Notes: generated from the sequence alone by a model not told the origin. A stretch of DNA of 64,000 nt from JAKAWQ01 sp963840545 (GCA_963840545.1 CAWIZE010000012.1:80795-144794); one strand, 5' to 3'; numbered from the stretch's first letter, positions 52,417-61,765 are shown. Numbers and translations are program-made.

Positions 52417-53448
52417 ATGCGAACAGGAAAGCATTTCGGGCGCCGCCAGGTTCTCGCGGCGGGGCTCGGGCTCGGTGCAGGCGTCGGGCTCGGCGCCCGG
52501 GCGCGCGCCGCGGCGCCGCCCGAAGCCAGGATCGGCTATTTCGTCGAAACCAAGCCGACGATGATCGCCAAGTCCCTCGGCTGGTTCGCCGCTGCGATGA
52601 AGACGAAGATCGTCTGGAGCGAGATGGGCAGCGGCGCGGAGATCAACACCGGAATCGCCGCGGGCGGGCTCGATTTCGGCCTCGCCATCGGCTCCTCTCC
52701 GGTCGCCGCCGGCATCGCCCAGGGCCTCGGCTACCAGCTCATCGGAATGGTCGACAATATCGGCCCCGCCGAGGAGATGACGGTGCGCGCAAGCGCCAAC
52801 ATCACCAAGCCCGCGGACTTCATCGGCAAGAAAGTCGGAACCCCCTTCGGATCGACCTCGCACTTCCGGCTGATGGGCTTCCTCGCCGTCAATCATCTGA
52901 GCCAGAGCCAGGTGACGGTGCTCGACATGAGCCCCGAGCAGATCGTCGCCGCCTGGCAGCGCGGCGACATCGACGCCGCCTATGTCTGGAGCCCGGCCAA
53001 GGCGGAGATCCTGGCCGACGGCGGCCAAGTCTACGAAACCTACAAGGAGCTGGACGCGGCCGGCTACGTGATCGCCGACCTCATCGTCGTCCGCACCGCC
53101 TTCGCGCGGCGCTATCCGGACGCGGTGGCGGGCTTCCTCTCCGCCTACGGCAAGGCGCTCGACCTTTACGTCTCCGATCCGGACAAGGCGGCCGCGATTG
53201 TCGGCAAGGCGGCGGGCGTGAGCGCGGCCGTGGCCAAGGCCAATCTTGCCGAATACGACTTCGTGAGCCTCAAGGACCAGCTCGGCCCCGACTGGCTTGG
53301 CCCGCCGGGCAAAGCTGGAAAATTCGCCGAAGTGCTGCACGGCGCCGCGGAGTTCTTGGCGCAGCAGAAGAGCATCCGCTCGGCGCCGGCGCTCGCGACG
53401 TTCGATGCGGCGGTCAACACGGCCTACCTGGCGAAGGCCATCGGCTGA
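52417..53448 (+). CDS. NitT/TauT-family ABC substrate-binding protein (TauA-like)
   Basis: A 343-residue periplasmic binding protein. The twin-arginine signal GRRQVLAAGLGLGAGVGLGA (residues ~8-27) suggests Tat export. The mature part contains ARIGYFVETKPTMIAKSLGW, TKIVWSEMGSGAEINTGIAA, GGLDFGLAIGSSPVAAGIAQ, DFIGKKVGTPFGSTSHFRLM, DMSPEQIVAAWQRGDIDAAY and VWSPAKAEILADGG, the layout of TauA-type taurine/sulfonate binders. The substrate is not certain; taurine is the nearest named relative. GGGAG precedes the ATG. The ATPase gene follows 5 bp later. Confidence 0.88.
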   Translation: MRTGKHFGRRQVLAAGLGLGAGVGLGARARAAAPPEARIGYFVETKPTMIAKSLGWFAAAMKTKIVWSEMGSGAEINTGIAAGGLDFGLAIGSSPVAAGIAQGLGYQLIGMVDNIGPAEEMTVRASANITKPADFIGKKVGTPFGSTSHFRLMGFLAVNHLSQSQVTVLDMSPEQIVAAWQRGDIDAAYVWSPAKAEILADGGQVYETYKELDAAGYVIADLIVVRTAFARRYPDAVAGFLSAYGKALDLYVSDPDKAAAIVGKAAGVSAAVAKANLAEYDFVSLKDQLGPDWLGPPGKAGKFAEVLHGAAEFLAQQKSIRSAPALATFDAAVNTAYLAKAIG

Positions 53449-53453
53449 ATCGA

Positions 53454-54254
53454 ATGGCGGAGACGGATGAGGCCCCCGCGGAGTTCGTTCGTTTCGCCGG
53501 GGTCTCGGTGGTGTTCGGAAGCGGTGCGGCTTCGGTGCAGGCGCTGCAGGCGATCTCGCTTTCCTTTGCGAAGGGCGACTTCGTCTGCATCGTCGGGCCC
53601 TCGGGCTGCGGCAAGACGACGCTGATGCAGACGCTCGCGGGCTTCCTCCGTCCCTCCACCGGCAACGTCTCGGTGGAGGGACGCCCGATCACGGGGCCCG
53701 GGCCGGATCGCGGGGTGGTGTTCCAGCAGCCCGCTCTCTTTCCCTGGCGCACGGTGGAGGCAAACGCCGGGTTCGGCCCGGAGATGCGCGGCGTCGATGC
53801 GCGGCACCGCCGCGCCCGGGTCGAGGCCTGGCTCGCCCGCGTCGGGCTCACCGAGTTCCGTCGCCGCTATCCCTACGAGCTTTCGGGGGGCATGCAGCAG
53901 CGGCTCGCGATCGTCCGTGCGCTGGTCAACGAACCGGTGCTGCTGCTGATGGACGAGCCCTTCGGCGCGCTCGATGCGCTGACGCGCGAGAAGATGCAGG
54001 AGGAACTGCACGCGGTGTGGCGCACGAGCGGGATGACGGTGCTCTTCATCACGCACAGCGTTGAGGAAGCGGTCTATCTCGGCACCGAAGTGGTCGTCAT
54101 GTCGCCGCGCCCGGGGCGGATCATCGAGCGCATCGCCGCCCCGTTCGCGCGCCAGCAGGGCGAGCGCGACATCCGTGCCATCAAGTCGAGCGCGGCGTTC
54201 GTGGCGATGCGCGAGCACATCCTCGGCCTTATCTGGGGGATGGCGGAGGGCTGA
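53454..54254 (+). CDS. NitT/TauT-family ABC transporter ATPase (TauB/SsuB-like)
   Basis: A 266-residue ABC ATPase energising the two permeases above. It shows VGPSGCGKTTLMQTLAGFLR (Walker A, near residue 45), the Q-loop VVFQQPALFPWRTVEANAGF, the signature LSGGMQQRLAIVRALV, Walker B LLMDEPFGALDALTREKMQE and FITHSVEEAVYLGTEVVVMS, typical of TauB/SsuB/NrtD. The ATG at 53454 follows the binding-protein stop by 5 bp. putA begins 44 bp after its stop on the same strand. Confidence 0.92.
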   Translation: MAETDEAPAEFVRFAGVSVVFGSGAASVQALQAISLSFAKGDFVCIVGPSGCGKTTLMQTLAGFLRPSTGNVSVEGRPITGPGPDRGVVFQQPALFPWRTVEANAGFGPEMRGVDARHRRARVEAWLARVGLTEFRRRYPYELSGGMQQRLAIVRALVNEPVLLLMDEPFGALDALTREKMQEELHAVWRTSGMTVLFITHSVEEAVYLGTEVVVMSPRPGRIIERIAAPFARQQGERDIRAIKSSAAFVAMREHILGLIWGMAEG

Positions 54255-54298
54255 GGCGATCGCATCGCGCCACCGCCTGCGGCGTGCCACAATGAGGC

Positions 54299-57200
54299 AT
54301 GCCCGACGCGCCGCCGCCCGTATCGACGCCTGACCGCAGCGCCATGCGCGCGCTGCACCGCGCGCCCGAGGCGCAAGCGCTGGCCCCGCTCCTCCTGGCC
54401 GCGACGCCGCCACCCGCGATCGCCGCAAGGATCGAGGCGCGCGCGAAATCCCTGGTGCGGGCGGCCCGCGCATCCTATCGGCCCGGCGCCGACGTCAGCG
54501 GATTCCTGCGCGAGTTCGGCCTCGGCACGGCCGAGGGCGTGGCACTCCTCTGCCTCGCCGAGGCGCTGCTCCGCATCCCAGATGCCGCGACCGCCGACCG
54601 GCTGATCGAGGAGCGCATCGGCGGGGCCGACTGGGAGGCGCATCTCGGCCACGCCGACAGCCTCGCCGTCAACGCCTCCGCCTTCGCCTTCATGCTGACC
54701 GGACGGGTGCTGGCGCCCAACGCGGGCGGCGCCGTCCCGGCGATCGGGCGCATGGTCCGCCGCCTCGGCGAGCCGGTGATCCGGGCTGCGCTCCGCCGCG
54801 GGATGCGCGTGCTGGCGCGCCAGTTCGTGCTCGGCCGGACGATCGCCGAGGCGCTCGGGCGCGCCGCCACCGGCGATGCAAGGCGCTGGCGCTACAGCTT
54901 CGACATGCTGGGCGAGGCGGCCAAGACCATGGCCGACGCCGAGCGCTACCAGCGCGCCTATGAGGCCGCGATCGGCGCGATCGGCAAAGCCGCCGCCGGG
55001 CGCGGACCGCTCGAGGGGCCCGGCATCTCGGTCAAGCTCTCGGCGCTCCATCCGCGCTACGAGCCCTTGCAGGAGGAGCGGTGCGTGCCGGCGCTGATCG
55101 CCGCGCTCGGCCGGCTGGCGCGTGCCGCGAAAGAAGCTGGCATCGGGCTGACCATGGATGCCGAGGAGGCCGAACGGCTGGAGATCAGCCTCGATGTCTT
55201 CGCCGCCGTGCTCGGCGATCCGGCGCTCGCCGGCTGGGACGGGCTCGGGCTTGCGGTGCAGGCGTACCAGAAGCGCGCCGCCGCCGTGATCGACTGGGTC
55301 GCCGCCATCGCCGGGGCGCACCGCGTGCCGGTGCGGCTGGTGAAGGGCGCCTATTGGGACAGCGAGATCAAGCTCGCCCAGATCCAAGGCCATCCCGACT
55401 ATCCGGTCTTCACCCGCAAGGCGGCGACCGACGTCTCGTGGCTGGCGGTCGCGCGGCAGATGCTGGCGCGCCCTGCCATCCTCCCGGCCTTCGCCACCCA
55501 CAATGCCCATTCGCTCGCCACCATCCTCGAGCTGGCCGCCCCCGGCGCCTTCGAGATGCAGCGCCTGCACGGCATGGGCGAGCCGCTCTACGAGGGCGTG
55601 GTCGGGCCGGACTGCCCCGTGCGCGTCTATGCGCCGGTCGGGACCCATGAGGACCTGCTCGCCTATCTCGTCCGTCGGCTGCTCGAGAACGGTGCCAACA
55701 CGAGCTTCGTGCACCGGCTGGTCGATCCCGCCGTGCCCGAGGACGCGGTGATCGCCGACCCGGCGGCGCGGCTGCGCGAGTCCGGCCTCGGCCCCAACCC
55801 CCGCATCTGCCTGCCCCGCGACCTCTACCCCGACCGGCCCAACTCGGCGGGGCTCGACCTCGCCGACCGGGCGGTGGCCCCCGCCCTCATCGCTGCGATC
55901 CGGACCGCGGGCAGCGCGGATTTCTTTCTCCCCGGCGGTGGCCCGGCCCGCGAGATCCGCGACCCCGCCGACCACCGCCGCCGCGTCGGCATCGCCCACG
56001 ATGCGAGCCACGGCGAGATCGATTCCGCCCTCGCCCGGCTCGCGCGCTTCTGGCACGAATGGGACCGCGCCGGCGGACCTGCCCGCGCCGCGATCCTCGA
56101 ACGTGCCGCCGCTGCCCTCGAAGCAGACCGCGAAGCGCTCCTCCATCTCCTCGCCCGCGAGGCCGGGCGGACGCTCGCCGACGGCATCGCCGAGATCCGC
56201 GAAGCGGCAGACTTCCTCCGCTACTACGCCTTGCGCGCCCGCGAGAATTTCGCCGGCCCGCGCGCGCTTCCCGGCCCCACCGGAGAGCGCAACACCTGGC
56301 AGCTCGGCGGGCGCGGCATCTTCGCCGCGATCTCGCCCTGGAATTTTCCGCTCTCGATCTTCGTGGGCCAGGTCGCGGCCGCGCTCGCCGCCGGCAATGC
56401 CGTGGCGGCCAAGCCGGCCGAGCAGACGCCGCTGGTGGCCGCGCGGGCCATCGCCCATCTCCGCGCCGCCGGCGTCCCCGACTCCGTTCTCGCCCTCGTC
56501 CCCGGCGACGGGCCCGGCGTCGGCGCCGCCCTCATCGGCGATCCGCGCATCGCCGGCGTCGCCTTCACCGGCGGGACGGAGACCGCGCGCGCGATCGCCG
56601 CCGCGCTCGCCGCCCGCCCCGGCCCGCTCGTCCCGCTGATCGCCGAGACCGGCGGGATCAACGCCATGGTGGTGGACAGCTCCGCCCTCGCCGAGCAGGT
56701 CGTCGCCGACGCGCTCGCCGGCGCCTTCGGCTCGGCCGGCCAGCGCTGCTCGGCGCTCCGCCTGCTCTGCCTGCAGGAGGAGATCGCCGATCGCGTCCTC
56801 GCCATGCTCGCCGGCGCGGCCGAGACGCTCACCATCGGCGATCCGCTCGATCCCGCGACCGATATCGGGCCGGTGATCGACGAGGAGGCCCGCGCCGCCC
56901 TCTCCACCTATGCCGACAGCATGGGAAAGCCCCTGTTCCATCCATCGCTTCCGCCCGGCACCGAGCACGGCTCCTTCTTCGCCCCCACCGCCCACGAACT
57001 CGCCGATGCGGCGCAGCTCAAGCGCGAGATCTTCGGCCCCGTGCTCCACGTCGTGCGCTATGCGGCCGACCGGCTCGATCCCCTGCTCGACGCGATCGCG
57101 GCCAACGGCTTCGGCCTCACGCTCGGCGTGCACAGCCGGATCGAGAGCGTGCAGCGCCGCATCCTCGATCGCCTCCCGGTCGGCAATGCCTATGTCAACC

Positions 57201-57379
57201 GCAACCAGATCGGCGCGGTGGTGGGCGTGCAGCCCTTCGGCGGGCGCGGGCTCTCCGGCACCGGGCCCAAGGCCGGCGGGCCGATCACGCTCTTCCGCTT
57301 CGCCGAGGAGCGCTCCCTCGCCGTCAACACCGCCGCCGCCGGCGGCAATGCCGCCCTCTTCGCTGCCGACGACACGTGA
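54299..57379 (+). CDS. putA: Bifunctional proline dehydrogenase/L-glutamate gamma-semialdehyde dehydrogenase PutA
   Basis: PutA oxidises proline to glutamate in two channelled steps. The 1026-residue protein is the short form, without the N-terminal ribbon-helix-helix repressor domain of E. coli PutA. Residues ~20-450 are the FAD proline dehydrogenase barrel (SVKLSALHPRYEPLQEERC, VRLVKGAYWDSEIKLAQIQG, FATHNAHSLATILELA, FEMQRLHGMGEPLYEGVVG). Residues ~510-1000 are the NAD aldehyde dehydrogenase (AISPWNFPLSIFVGQVAAAL, catalytic Glu783 in IAETGGINAM and Cys817 in GSAGQRCSALRLL). ATG at 54299 is used. It follows the NitT/TauT transporter genes, which may import a compound that yields proline. Confidence 0.95.
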   Translation: MPDAPPPVSTPDRSAMRALHRAPEAQALAPLLLAATPPPAIAARIEARAKSLVRAARASYRPGADVSGFLREFGLGTAEGVALLCLAEALLRIPDAATADRLIEERIGGADWEAHLGHADSLAVNASAFAFMLTGRVLAPNAGGAVPAIGRMVRRLGEPVIRAALRRGMRVLARQFVLGRTIAEALGRAATGDARRWRYSFDMLGEAAKTMADAERYQRAYEAAIGAIGKAAAGRGPLEGPGISVKLSALHPRYEPLQEERCVPALIAALGRLARAAKEAGIGLTMDAEEAERLEISLDVFAAVLGDPALAGWDGLGLAVQAYQKRAAAVIDWVAAIAGAHRVPVRLVKGAYWDSEIKLAQIQGHPDYPVFTRKAATDVSWLAVARQMLARPAILPAFATHNAHSLATILELAAPGAFEMQRLHGMGEPLYEGVVGPDCPVRVYAPVGTHEDLLAYLVRRLLENGANTSFVHRLVDPAVPEDAVIADPAARLRESGLGPNPRICLPRDLYPDRPNSAGLDLADRAVAPALIAAIRTAGSADFFLPGGGPAREIRDPADHRRRVGIAHDASHGEIDSALARLARFWHEWDRAGGPARAAILERAAAALEADREALLHLLAREAGRTLADGIAEIREAADFLRYYALRARENFAGPRALPGPTGERNTWQLGGRGIFAAISPWNFPLSIFVGQVAAALAAGNAVAAKPAEQTPLVAARAIAHLRAAGVPDSVLALVPGDGPGVGAALIGDPRIAGVAFTGGTETARAIAAALAARPGPLVPLIAETGGINAMVVDSSALAEQVVADALAGAFGSAGQRCSALRLLCLQEEIADRVLAMLAGAAETLTIGDPLDPATDIGPVIDEEARAALSTYADSMGKPLFHPSLPPGTEHGSFFAPTAHELADAAQLKREIFGPVLHVVRYAADRLDPLLDAIAANGFGLTLGVHSRIESVQRRILDRLPVGNAYVNRNQIGAVVGVQPFGGRGLSGTGPKAGGPITLFRFAEERSLAVNTAAAGGNAALFAADDT

Positions 57380-57562
57380 CCGCGTCCGCTTCAAATGCGC
57401 GAGATCGCCTGTCTCGATCGTGGCACGAACTCTTGCTCGATGAGCTATCCAAGCCTTGCCCAACCAAGCCTGCGGGCGCGGCAATATGAGCGCCCGGGCA
57501 GCGTCCGGTTCGCGCTGTCGCCATGAGGGAGGACCCGTTCTCCACCATCGGGAGACCCGGCC

Positions 57563-57781
57563 ATGGTTCACCTCGTTCTGATCTTCTGCCTCGCCTCGAC
57601 GCCCACGTCCTGCAAGCATGTGCGGCCGCCCTTCGAACAGCCCTACGCCTCGATGATGGGCTGCATGATGCAGGCCGAGCTCATCGCCTCCGACATGCTC
57701 AGGGACCGGCTGGACCTGCAAGGCTATCGCCTGGCGCGCTGGCGCTGCACCGCGGGCGGGTCCACCGGCACGCCGCTTTAG
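57563..57781 (+). CDS. Small conserved secreted-type protein (72 aa)
   Basis: A 72-residue protein that begins MVHLVLIFCLASTPTSCKHV and continues RPPFEQPYASMMGCMMQAEL, ending LARWRCTAGG. Four cysteines at positions 9, 17, 34 and 62 and the short hydrophobic start are characteristic of a family of small alphaproteobacterial proteins of unknown function. The hydrophobic start is too short for a confident signal peptide call. GGGAG lies upstream of the ATG. It lies between putA and the OsmC gene with its own short leaders. No function known. Confidence 0.6.
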   Translation: MVHLVLIFCLASTPTSCKHVRPPFEQPYASMMGCMMQAELIASDMLRDRLDLQGYRLARWRCTAGGSTGTPL

Positions 57782-57874
57782 CCTTCGCCCTCCTGTCGAT
57801 CACCCCGCCGATCTGCTCTAATTCAGGGCAGAGGCGCCGCGCATCTGATCAGCGCCGCCCGTGCGGGGGGAACC

Positions 57875-58387
57875 ATGGACGCAGCCCGGCTTCGCAGCCT
57901 CCAGGCGCCGCTGAAGGCCCGCTATCGCGAGGCCCCGGAAACGGCGCGCATCCCGGCGCGCGCCGAGGCGGTGCTCGATCTGGCGAACATCGCCTGCCGC
58001 GTGACGGCCGGGGAACAGGCGGTCGTCGCCGGGCTGCACCCGGCGGCAGGCGGCGACGGCTCCATGGCCTGCTCGGCCGATATGCTGCTCGCAGCACTCG
58101 CTGCCTGCGCCGGCGTCACCCTCGCGGCCGTCGCGACCGCCATGGGCGTTGACGTGCGCGAGGGCCGGATCATCGCCGAAGGGGCGTGGGACGCAACCGG
58201 CACGCTCGGCGTGGACCGTGCCGCGCCGGTCGGGCTCACCGAGATCAGCCTGACATTCGCGCTGGATACCGACGCCGATCCGGCAACGCTCGAGCGGCTG
58301 CTCGCGGCCACCGAGCGCCATTGTGTTATTTTTCAGACGCTGCGTGCGCCGCCGCGCGTCACGATCGTCTCAATCCGGAATCATTAA
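57875..58387 (+). CDS. OsmC family protein
   Basis: A 170-residue OsmC/Ohr-fold protein. Members of the family reduce organic hydroperoxides with a reactive Cys pair, though many have unknown roles. Visible elements are a hydrophobic helix SADMLLAALAACAGVTLAAV with one Cys, the strand VRVE-like segment VDVREGRIIAEGAWDATGTL, and the final TERHCVIFQTLRAPPRVTIV carrying the second Cys. The two cysteines fit the OsmC pair. GCGGGGGG lies upstream of the ATG. No transcriptional regulator of the MarR/OhrR type is nearby. Confidence 0.87.
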   Translation: MDAARLRSLQAPLKARYREAPETARIPARAEAVLDLANIACRVTAGEQAVVAGLHPAAGGDGSMACSADMLLAALAACAGVTLAAVATAMGVDVREGRIIAEGAWDATGTLGVDRAAPVGLTEISLTFALDTDADPATLERLLAATERHCVIFQTLRAPPRVTIVSIRNH

Positions 58388-58542
58388 CCTCCCGTTGAGG
58401 GCGATGGCTTCATCCTCTCGCTCCGATAGAGGTGGGCTGTCCCTGTCCAATCGGGCGGCCGATGGGGGAGAATGTCGCTCCTTTGGCACAATGTCCTGGC
58501 CGCCTCCCGGCGGCGACCGCCGGCGTGGAAGGGGGGTGCCTG

Positions 58543-60408
58543 ATGCATCCGCTCCTCACCCGCCAGCTCGCCGCCGCGATCGGGCCTGACGATCGCATCG
58601 AGCTTGAAGCGCTGGCCACCCAGATCTCCGCGACCTATACAAGGATGGAGCGCGAACGGGCATGTGCGCGCGAGCGGCGCGGGCGCATGGCGCGCGATGC
58701 CGAGGTGAAGCGGCTCGTCTCCGAGCTCAAGGCGCAGAACGAGCGCTTCGCGGCCGCGCTCGAGAATATGAGCCAGGGGCTCTGCTTCTTCGACGGCGAG
58801 CAGCGCCTGATCATCTGCAACCGGCGCTATGCCGAGATGTACGGTCTCCTGGCGGAGCATGTCCGCCCCGGCACCCATCTCCGCGAGATCGTCGATCGCC
58901 GGTTCGCGGTCGGCAGCTGCCCCGCCATGCCGCGCGCCGAATACCTGGCCTGGCGCGAGACCATCGCCGCCCGCAGCACGCCCCACGATTCCGTCGTCGA
59001 GCTGCGCAACGGCCGCATCTTCGCCCTCCGCCACCAGCCGATGCCCGATGGCGGCTGGGTCTCCACCCACGAGGACATCACCGGCCAGCGGCGCGCCGAG
59101 ACGCGCATCGCCCACATGGCGCGGCACGACGCGCTCACCGGACTTGCCAACCGTACGCTGCTGCGCGAGCGGCTCGAGGAGGCATTGGCCCGCGCCCGCC
59201 GCTCCGACCCCTGCGCCGTGCTCTGGCTCGATCTCGACCATTTCAAGCGGATCAACGACACCGAGGGCCACACCACCGGGGACCGGCTGCTGCGCGCCGC
59301 GGCCGCCCGGATGCGCCGGCTGGTCCGCGAGACCGACACCATCGCCCGCATCGGCGGGGACGAATTCGCGATCGTCCAGAGCGGCGTCGGCCAGCCGGCG
59401 GACGCAACCGCGCTCGCCGCCCGCCTCGTCACGGAGCTCGGCCTCCCCTTCGAGATCGACGGCCAGCAGTTCGTCTTCGGCGCCAGCATCGGCATCGCGG
59501 TCGCCCCCGCCGACGGGCTGGACGCCGATCAGCTGCTCAAGAACGCCGATATCGCCCTCTACCGCGCGAAAGCCGAGGGCCGCGCCCGCTACCGCTTCTT
59601 CGAGCCGGAGATGGACGCGCTGATGCAGGCGCGCCGCGCCCTCGAGCTCGACCTTCGCAAGGCGCTGGCAGGCGGCGAGTTCGAGCTCTTCTACCAGCCC
59701 CTGGTGCGCGTCCAGACCCGCCGCGTCAGCGGCTTCGAGGCCTTGATCCGCTGGCGCCATCCCGTGCGCGGCCTGGTTTCTCCGGGCGAGTTCATTTCCT
59801 TTGCCGAGGAGATCGGCCTTGTCACCCAGCTCGACGAATGGGTGCTGCGCGCCGCCTGCCGCGAGGCGGCCGGGTGGCCGGACACGGTCAGCGTCGCCGT
59901 CAATCTCTCGGCCGCGCATTTCCGCGACGGCGCCGTGATCGGGGCCGTCGCCGCAGCACTCGCGGAGTCCGGCCTCCGCCCCGATCGCCTCGAGATCGAG
60001 ATCACCGAATCGATGATGATCGAGAACAGCGAAACCGCCCTGGCCAGCCTCCATCAGCTGCGCACTCTCGGTGCCCGCATCTCGATGGACGATTTCGGCA
60101 CCGGCTACTCCTCGCTCGGCTACCTGCGCAACTTCCGCTTCGACAAGATCAAGATCGACCAGTCCTTCATCCGCGAGCTCGTCACCCGCTCGGACAGCAT
60201 CGCGATCATCCGGGCCGTCACCAGCCTCTGCGGCAGCCTCGGGATGGCGACCACCGCCGAGGGCGTCGAGACCGAAGAGCAGATGGCGGCCCTCGCCCAG
60301 GAGAAATGCACGGAGGTCCAGGGTTTTCTCTTTAGCCGCCCGTGCCCGGCGAGCGCGATCCCCGCCCTCCTCAGGACCCTCGGCCCGCACCTCGCCGAGG
60401 CCGCCTAG
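58543..60408 (+). CDS. PAS-GGDEF-EAL c-di-GMP signalling protein
   Basis: A 621-residue cytoplasmic protein. An N-terminal coiled coil (residues ~20-75, MERERACARERRGRMARDAE) leads into a PAS domain of the PAS_7 type (~70-180: ALENMSQGLCFFDGEQRLII, CNRRYAEMYGL). GGDEF (~190-350) has the intact motif at 271-275, and EAL (~365-610) the intact motif at 399-401 with NLSAAHF, EITESMMIENS, DDFGTGYSSLGYLR, KIDQSFI, AEGVE and VQGFLFSRP. Both catalytic sets look complete, so it could make and break c-di-GMP. ATG at 58543 has AAGGGGGG upstream. The 3' end overlaps the convergent ATP-grasp gene by 38 bp. Confidence 0.92.
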   Translation: MHPLLTRQLAAAIGPDDRIELEALATQISATYTRMERERACARERRGRMARDAEVKRLVSELKAQNERFAAALENMSQGLCFFDGEQRLIICNRRYAEMYGLLAEHVRPGTHLREIVDRRFAVGSCPAMPRAEYLAWRETIAARSTPHDSVVELRNGRIFALRHQPMPDGGWVSTHEDITGQRRAETRIAHMARHDALTGLANRTLLRERLEEALARARRSDPCAVLWLDLDHFKRINDTEGHTTGDRLLRAAAARMRRLVRETDTIARIGGDEFAIVQSGVGQPADATALAARLVTELGLPFEIDGQQFVFGASIGIAVAPADGLDADQLLKNADIALYRAKAEGRARYRFFEPEMDALMQARRALELDLRKALAGGEFELFYQPLVRVQTRRVSGFEALIRWRHPVRGLVSPGEFISFAEEIGLVTQLDEWVLRAACREAAGWPDTVSVAVNLSAAHFRDGAVIGAVAAALAESGLRPDRLEIEITESMMIENSETALASLHQLRTLGARISMDDFGTGYSSLGYLRNFRFDKIKIDQSFIRELVTRSDSIAIIRAVTSLCGSLGMATTAEGVETEEQMAALAQEKCTEVQGFLFSRPCPASAIPALLRTLGPHLAEAA

Positions 60409-61765
60409 CCCGCGCGGCGAACATGCGCTGCGCCGCGCCCACCACCGCGCCGATCGCTTCCCGCCGATAATCCCAGCGCGGATCCGCGTCCGGCGAAACC
60501 ACCGCCATCGCCGCATTGGCCTCGAACAGAAGCACCGCGCCCCTCTCTCCAAGGGCGAAATCGACGCCGGCATAATCGAGCCCGAGACGCCCGCACACCG
60601 CGCCGAGCGCCGCCATCGCACCTTCGCCGAGCACGCCTGCCATGTCGGCGAGGAAGCGCGCCTCCTCTTCCCGATGCGCCGCCTCCTCCGCCATCGCGGC
60701 GGTGAAGTAATGCACCTTCCATTCAGGCGCGATCGCGAGGTGCAGCGGATAGAGGGCGCCGCCGATCATCATCACCCGATACTTGCGGAATCTCTTATCC
60801 ATGCCCCGCGCGGGGAAAAACTCGATCGCCAGGACCCGATCGCCCGGCAGGGAAGCGAGTGCGAGCGGAAGCGCGTCGGCGTCTCCCACCCGGACGAAAT
60901 GCCTCCCGGTATGGAATCCCGGCGCGCGCAGGAGCAACGGAAAGGAAAAACCCCGCGCCGCCAGCGCCGCCGCATCGAGCCCCTCGCGCGCGAAGAGCGC
61001 CATGCGCGGCAGGACGAGGCCGGGAATCCCCGCGAGTCGCGCGCGCGTCTCCAGCCTGCCGCTCGCCTGCACGCGCGCCGGGTGGTTGATGACCGGCCTG
61101 CCCGAGCGCGCGACAATCGCCGGCGCCGCCTCCAGCGCCTCCGCGCACGCATCGGCATCGCCGATCCCGTTGATCATCAGATCGTGCGGCGGCAAATCCA
61201 TCGCCGGCTCGAAGAACTCCGCCGCCAGGGCGAAGACGTCGAAAATCCTCTCGTCCAACAGCGGCGCCGTCGCGATATTCCCGCCGACCGCCGAGATGAG
61301 CAGCAGCACGCGGATCGGCAGCACGTCCCCGCGACAGGGAATATGCACGAGCGGCCGCCCGCGCCAGCCGCGCGCGCGATGAAGCGCCGCCACCTCCGCC
61401 TCCCCGCAATCCTCGAGCAGGTTCGCCAGCCCCCGATGCGCCTCGGCCTGGTCCGCATCGACCCCGAGCGCCGCCTCGTAGTGGTGCCGGGCGGCCTCGA
61501 TGTCGCCCCCGCGGTGCAGCAGGTGCGCGAGGTTGACATGGCCGGCCGCCTGTTCGGGATGGAGCCGCGCGGCCTCCGCGTAGCAGAGCCGGGCGGCGCT
61601 GCGCCGCCCGGTGCGGTTCAGCAGGGCGCCGAGATTGTTGAGCGCACCCGCATGCCGAGGCGCCTGCCGCAGCAGCGCGAGATAGGCCTGCTCGGCCTCG
61701 GCGACACGGCCGCGCTGATCGAGGACGAGCGCGCGCTCGAACCCCGCCTCCTCGTTCGCTTCCAT
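60371..61765 (-). CDS. TPR/ATP-grasp fusion protein of unknown substrate
   Basis: A 464-residue protein with three or four N-terminal TPR repeats (residues ~1-130: ALVLDQRGRVAEAEQAYLAL, LNNLGALLNRTGRRSAARLC, HVNLAHLLHRGGDIEAARHH), followed by a domain of about 320 residues with ATP-grasp features. These are the start LLLISAVGGNIATAPLLDER, the strand FSFPLLLRAPGFHTGRHFVR, LAIEFFPARGMDKRFRKYRV and the metal/ATP-binding end YAGVDFALGERGAVLLFEAN (D, E and N ligands in order). ATP-grasp enzymes join a carboxylate to an amine or thiol via acyl phosphate. The substrate is unknown; the TPR part may bind a peptide or protein target. It converges with the GGDEF-EAL gene. Confidence 0.78.
   Translation of the reverse strand: MEANEEAGFERALVLDQRGRVAEAEQAYLALLRQAPRHAGALNNLGALLNRTGRRSAARLCYAEAARLHPEQAAGHVNLAHLLHRGGDIEAARHHYEAALGVDADQAEAHRGLANLLEDCGEAEVAALHRARGWRGRPLVHIPCRGDVLPIRVLLLISAVGGNIATAPLLDERIFDVFALAAEFFEPAMDLPPHDLMINGIGDADACAEALEAAPAIVARSGRPVINHPARVQASGRLETRARLAGIPGLVLPRMALFAREGLDAAALAARGFSFPLLLRAPGFHTGRHFVRVGDADALPLALASLPGDRVLAIEFFPARGMDKRFRKYRVMMIGGALYPLHLAIAPEWKVHYFTAAMAEEAAHREEEARFLADMAGVLGEGAMAALGAVCGRLGLDYAGVDFALGERGAVLLFEANAAMAVVSPDADPRWDYRREAIGAVVGAAQRMFAARARRPRRGAGRGS

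Noticed and set aside
54074..57721. Minus-strand open frame of 1215 codons
   Set aside because: It is fully antisense to putA and its flanks, with a repetitive Gly/Ala/Arg/Asp composition and no motifs. The putA protein is unmistakable on the other strand.
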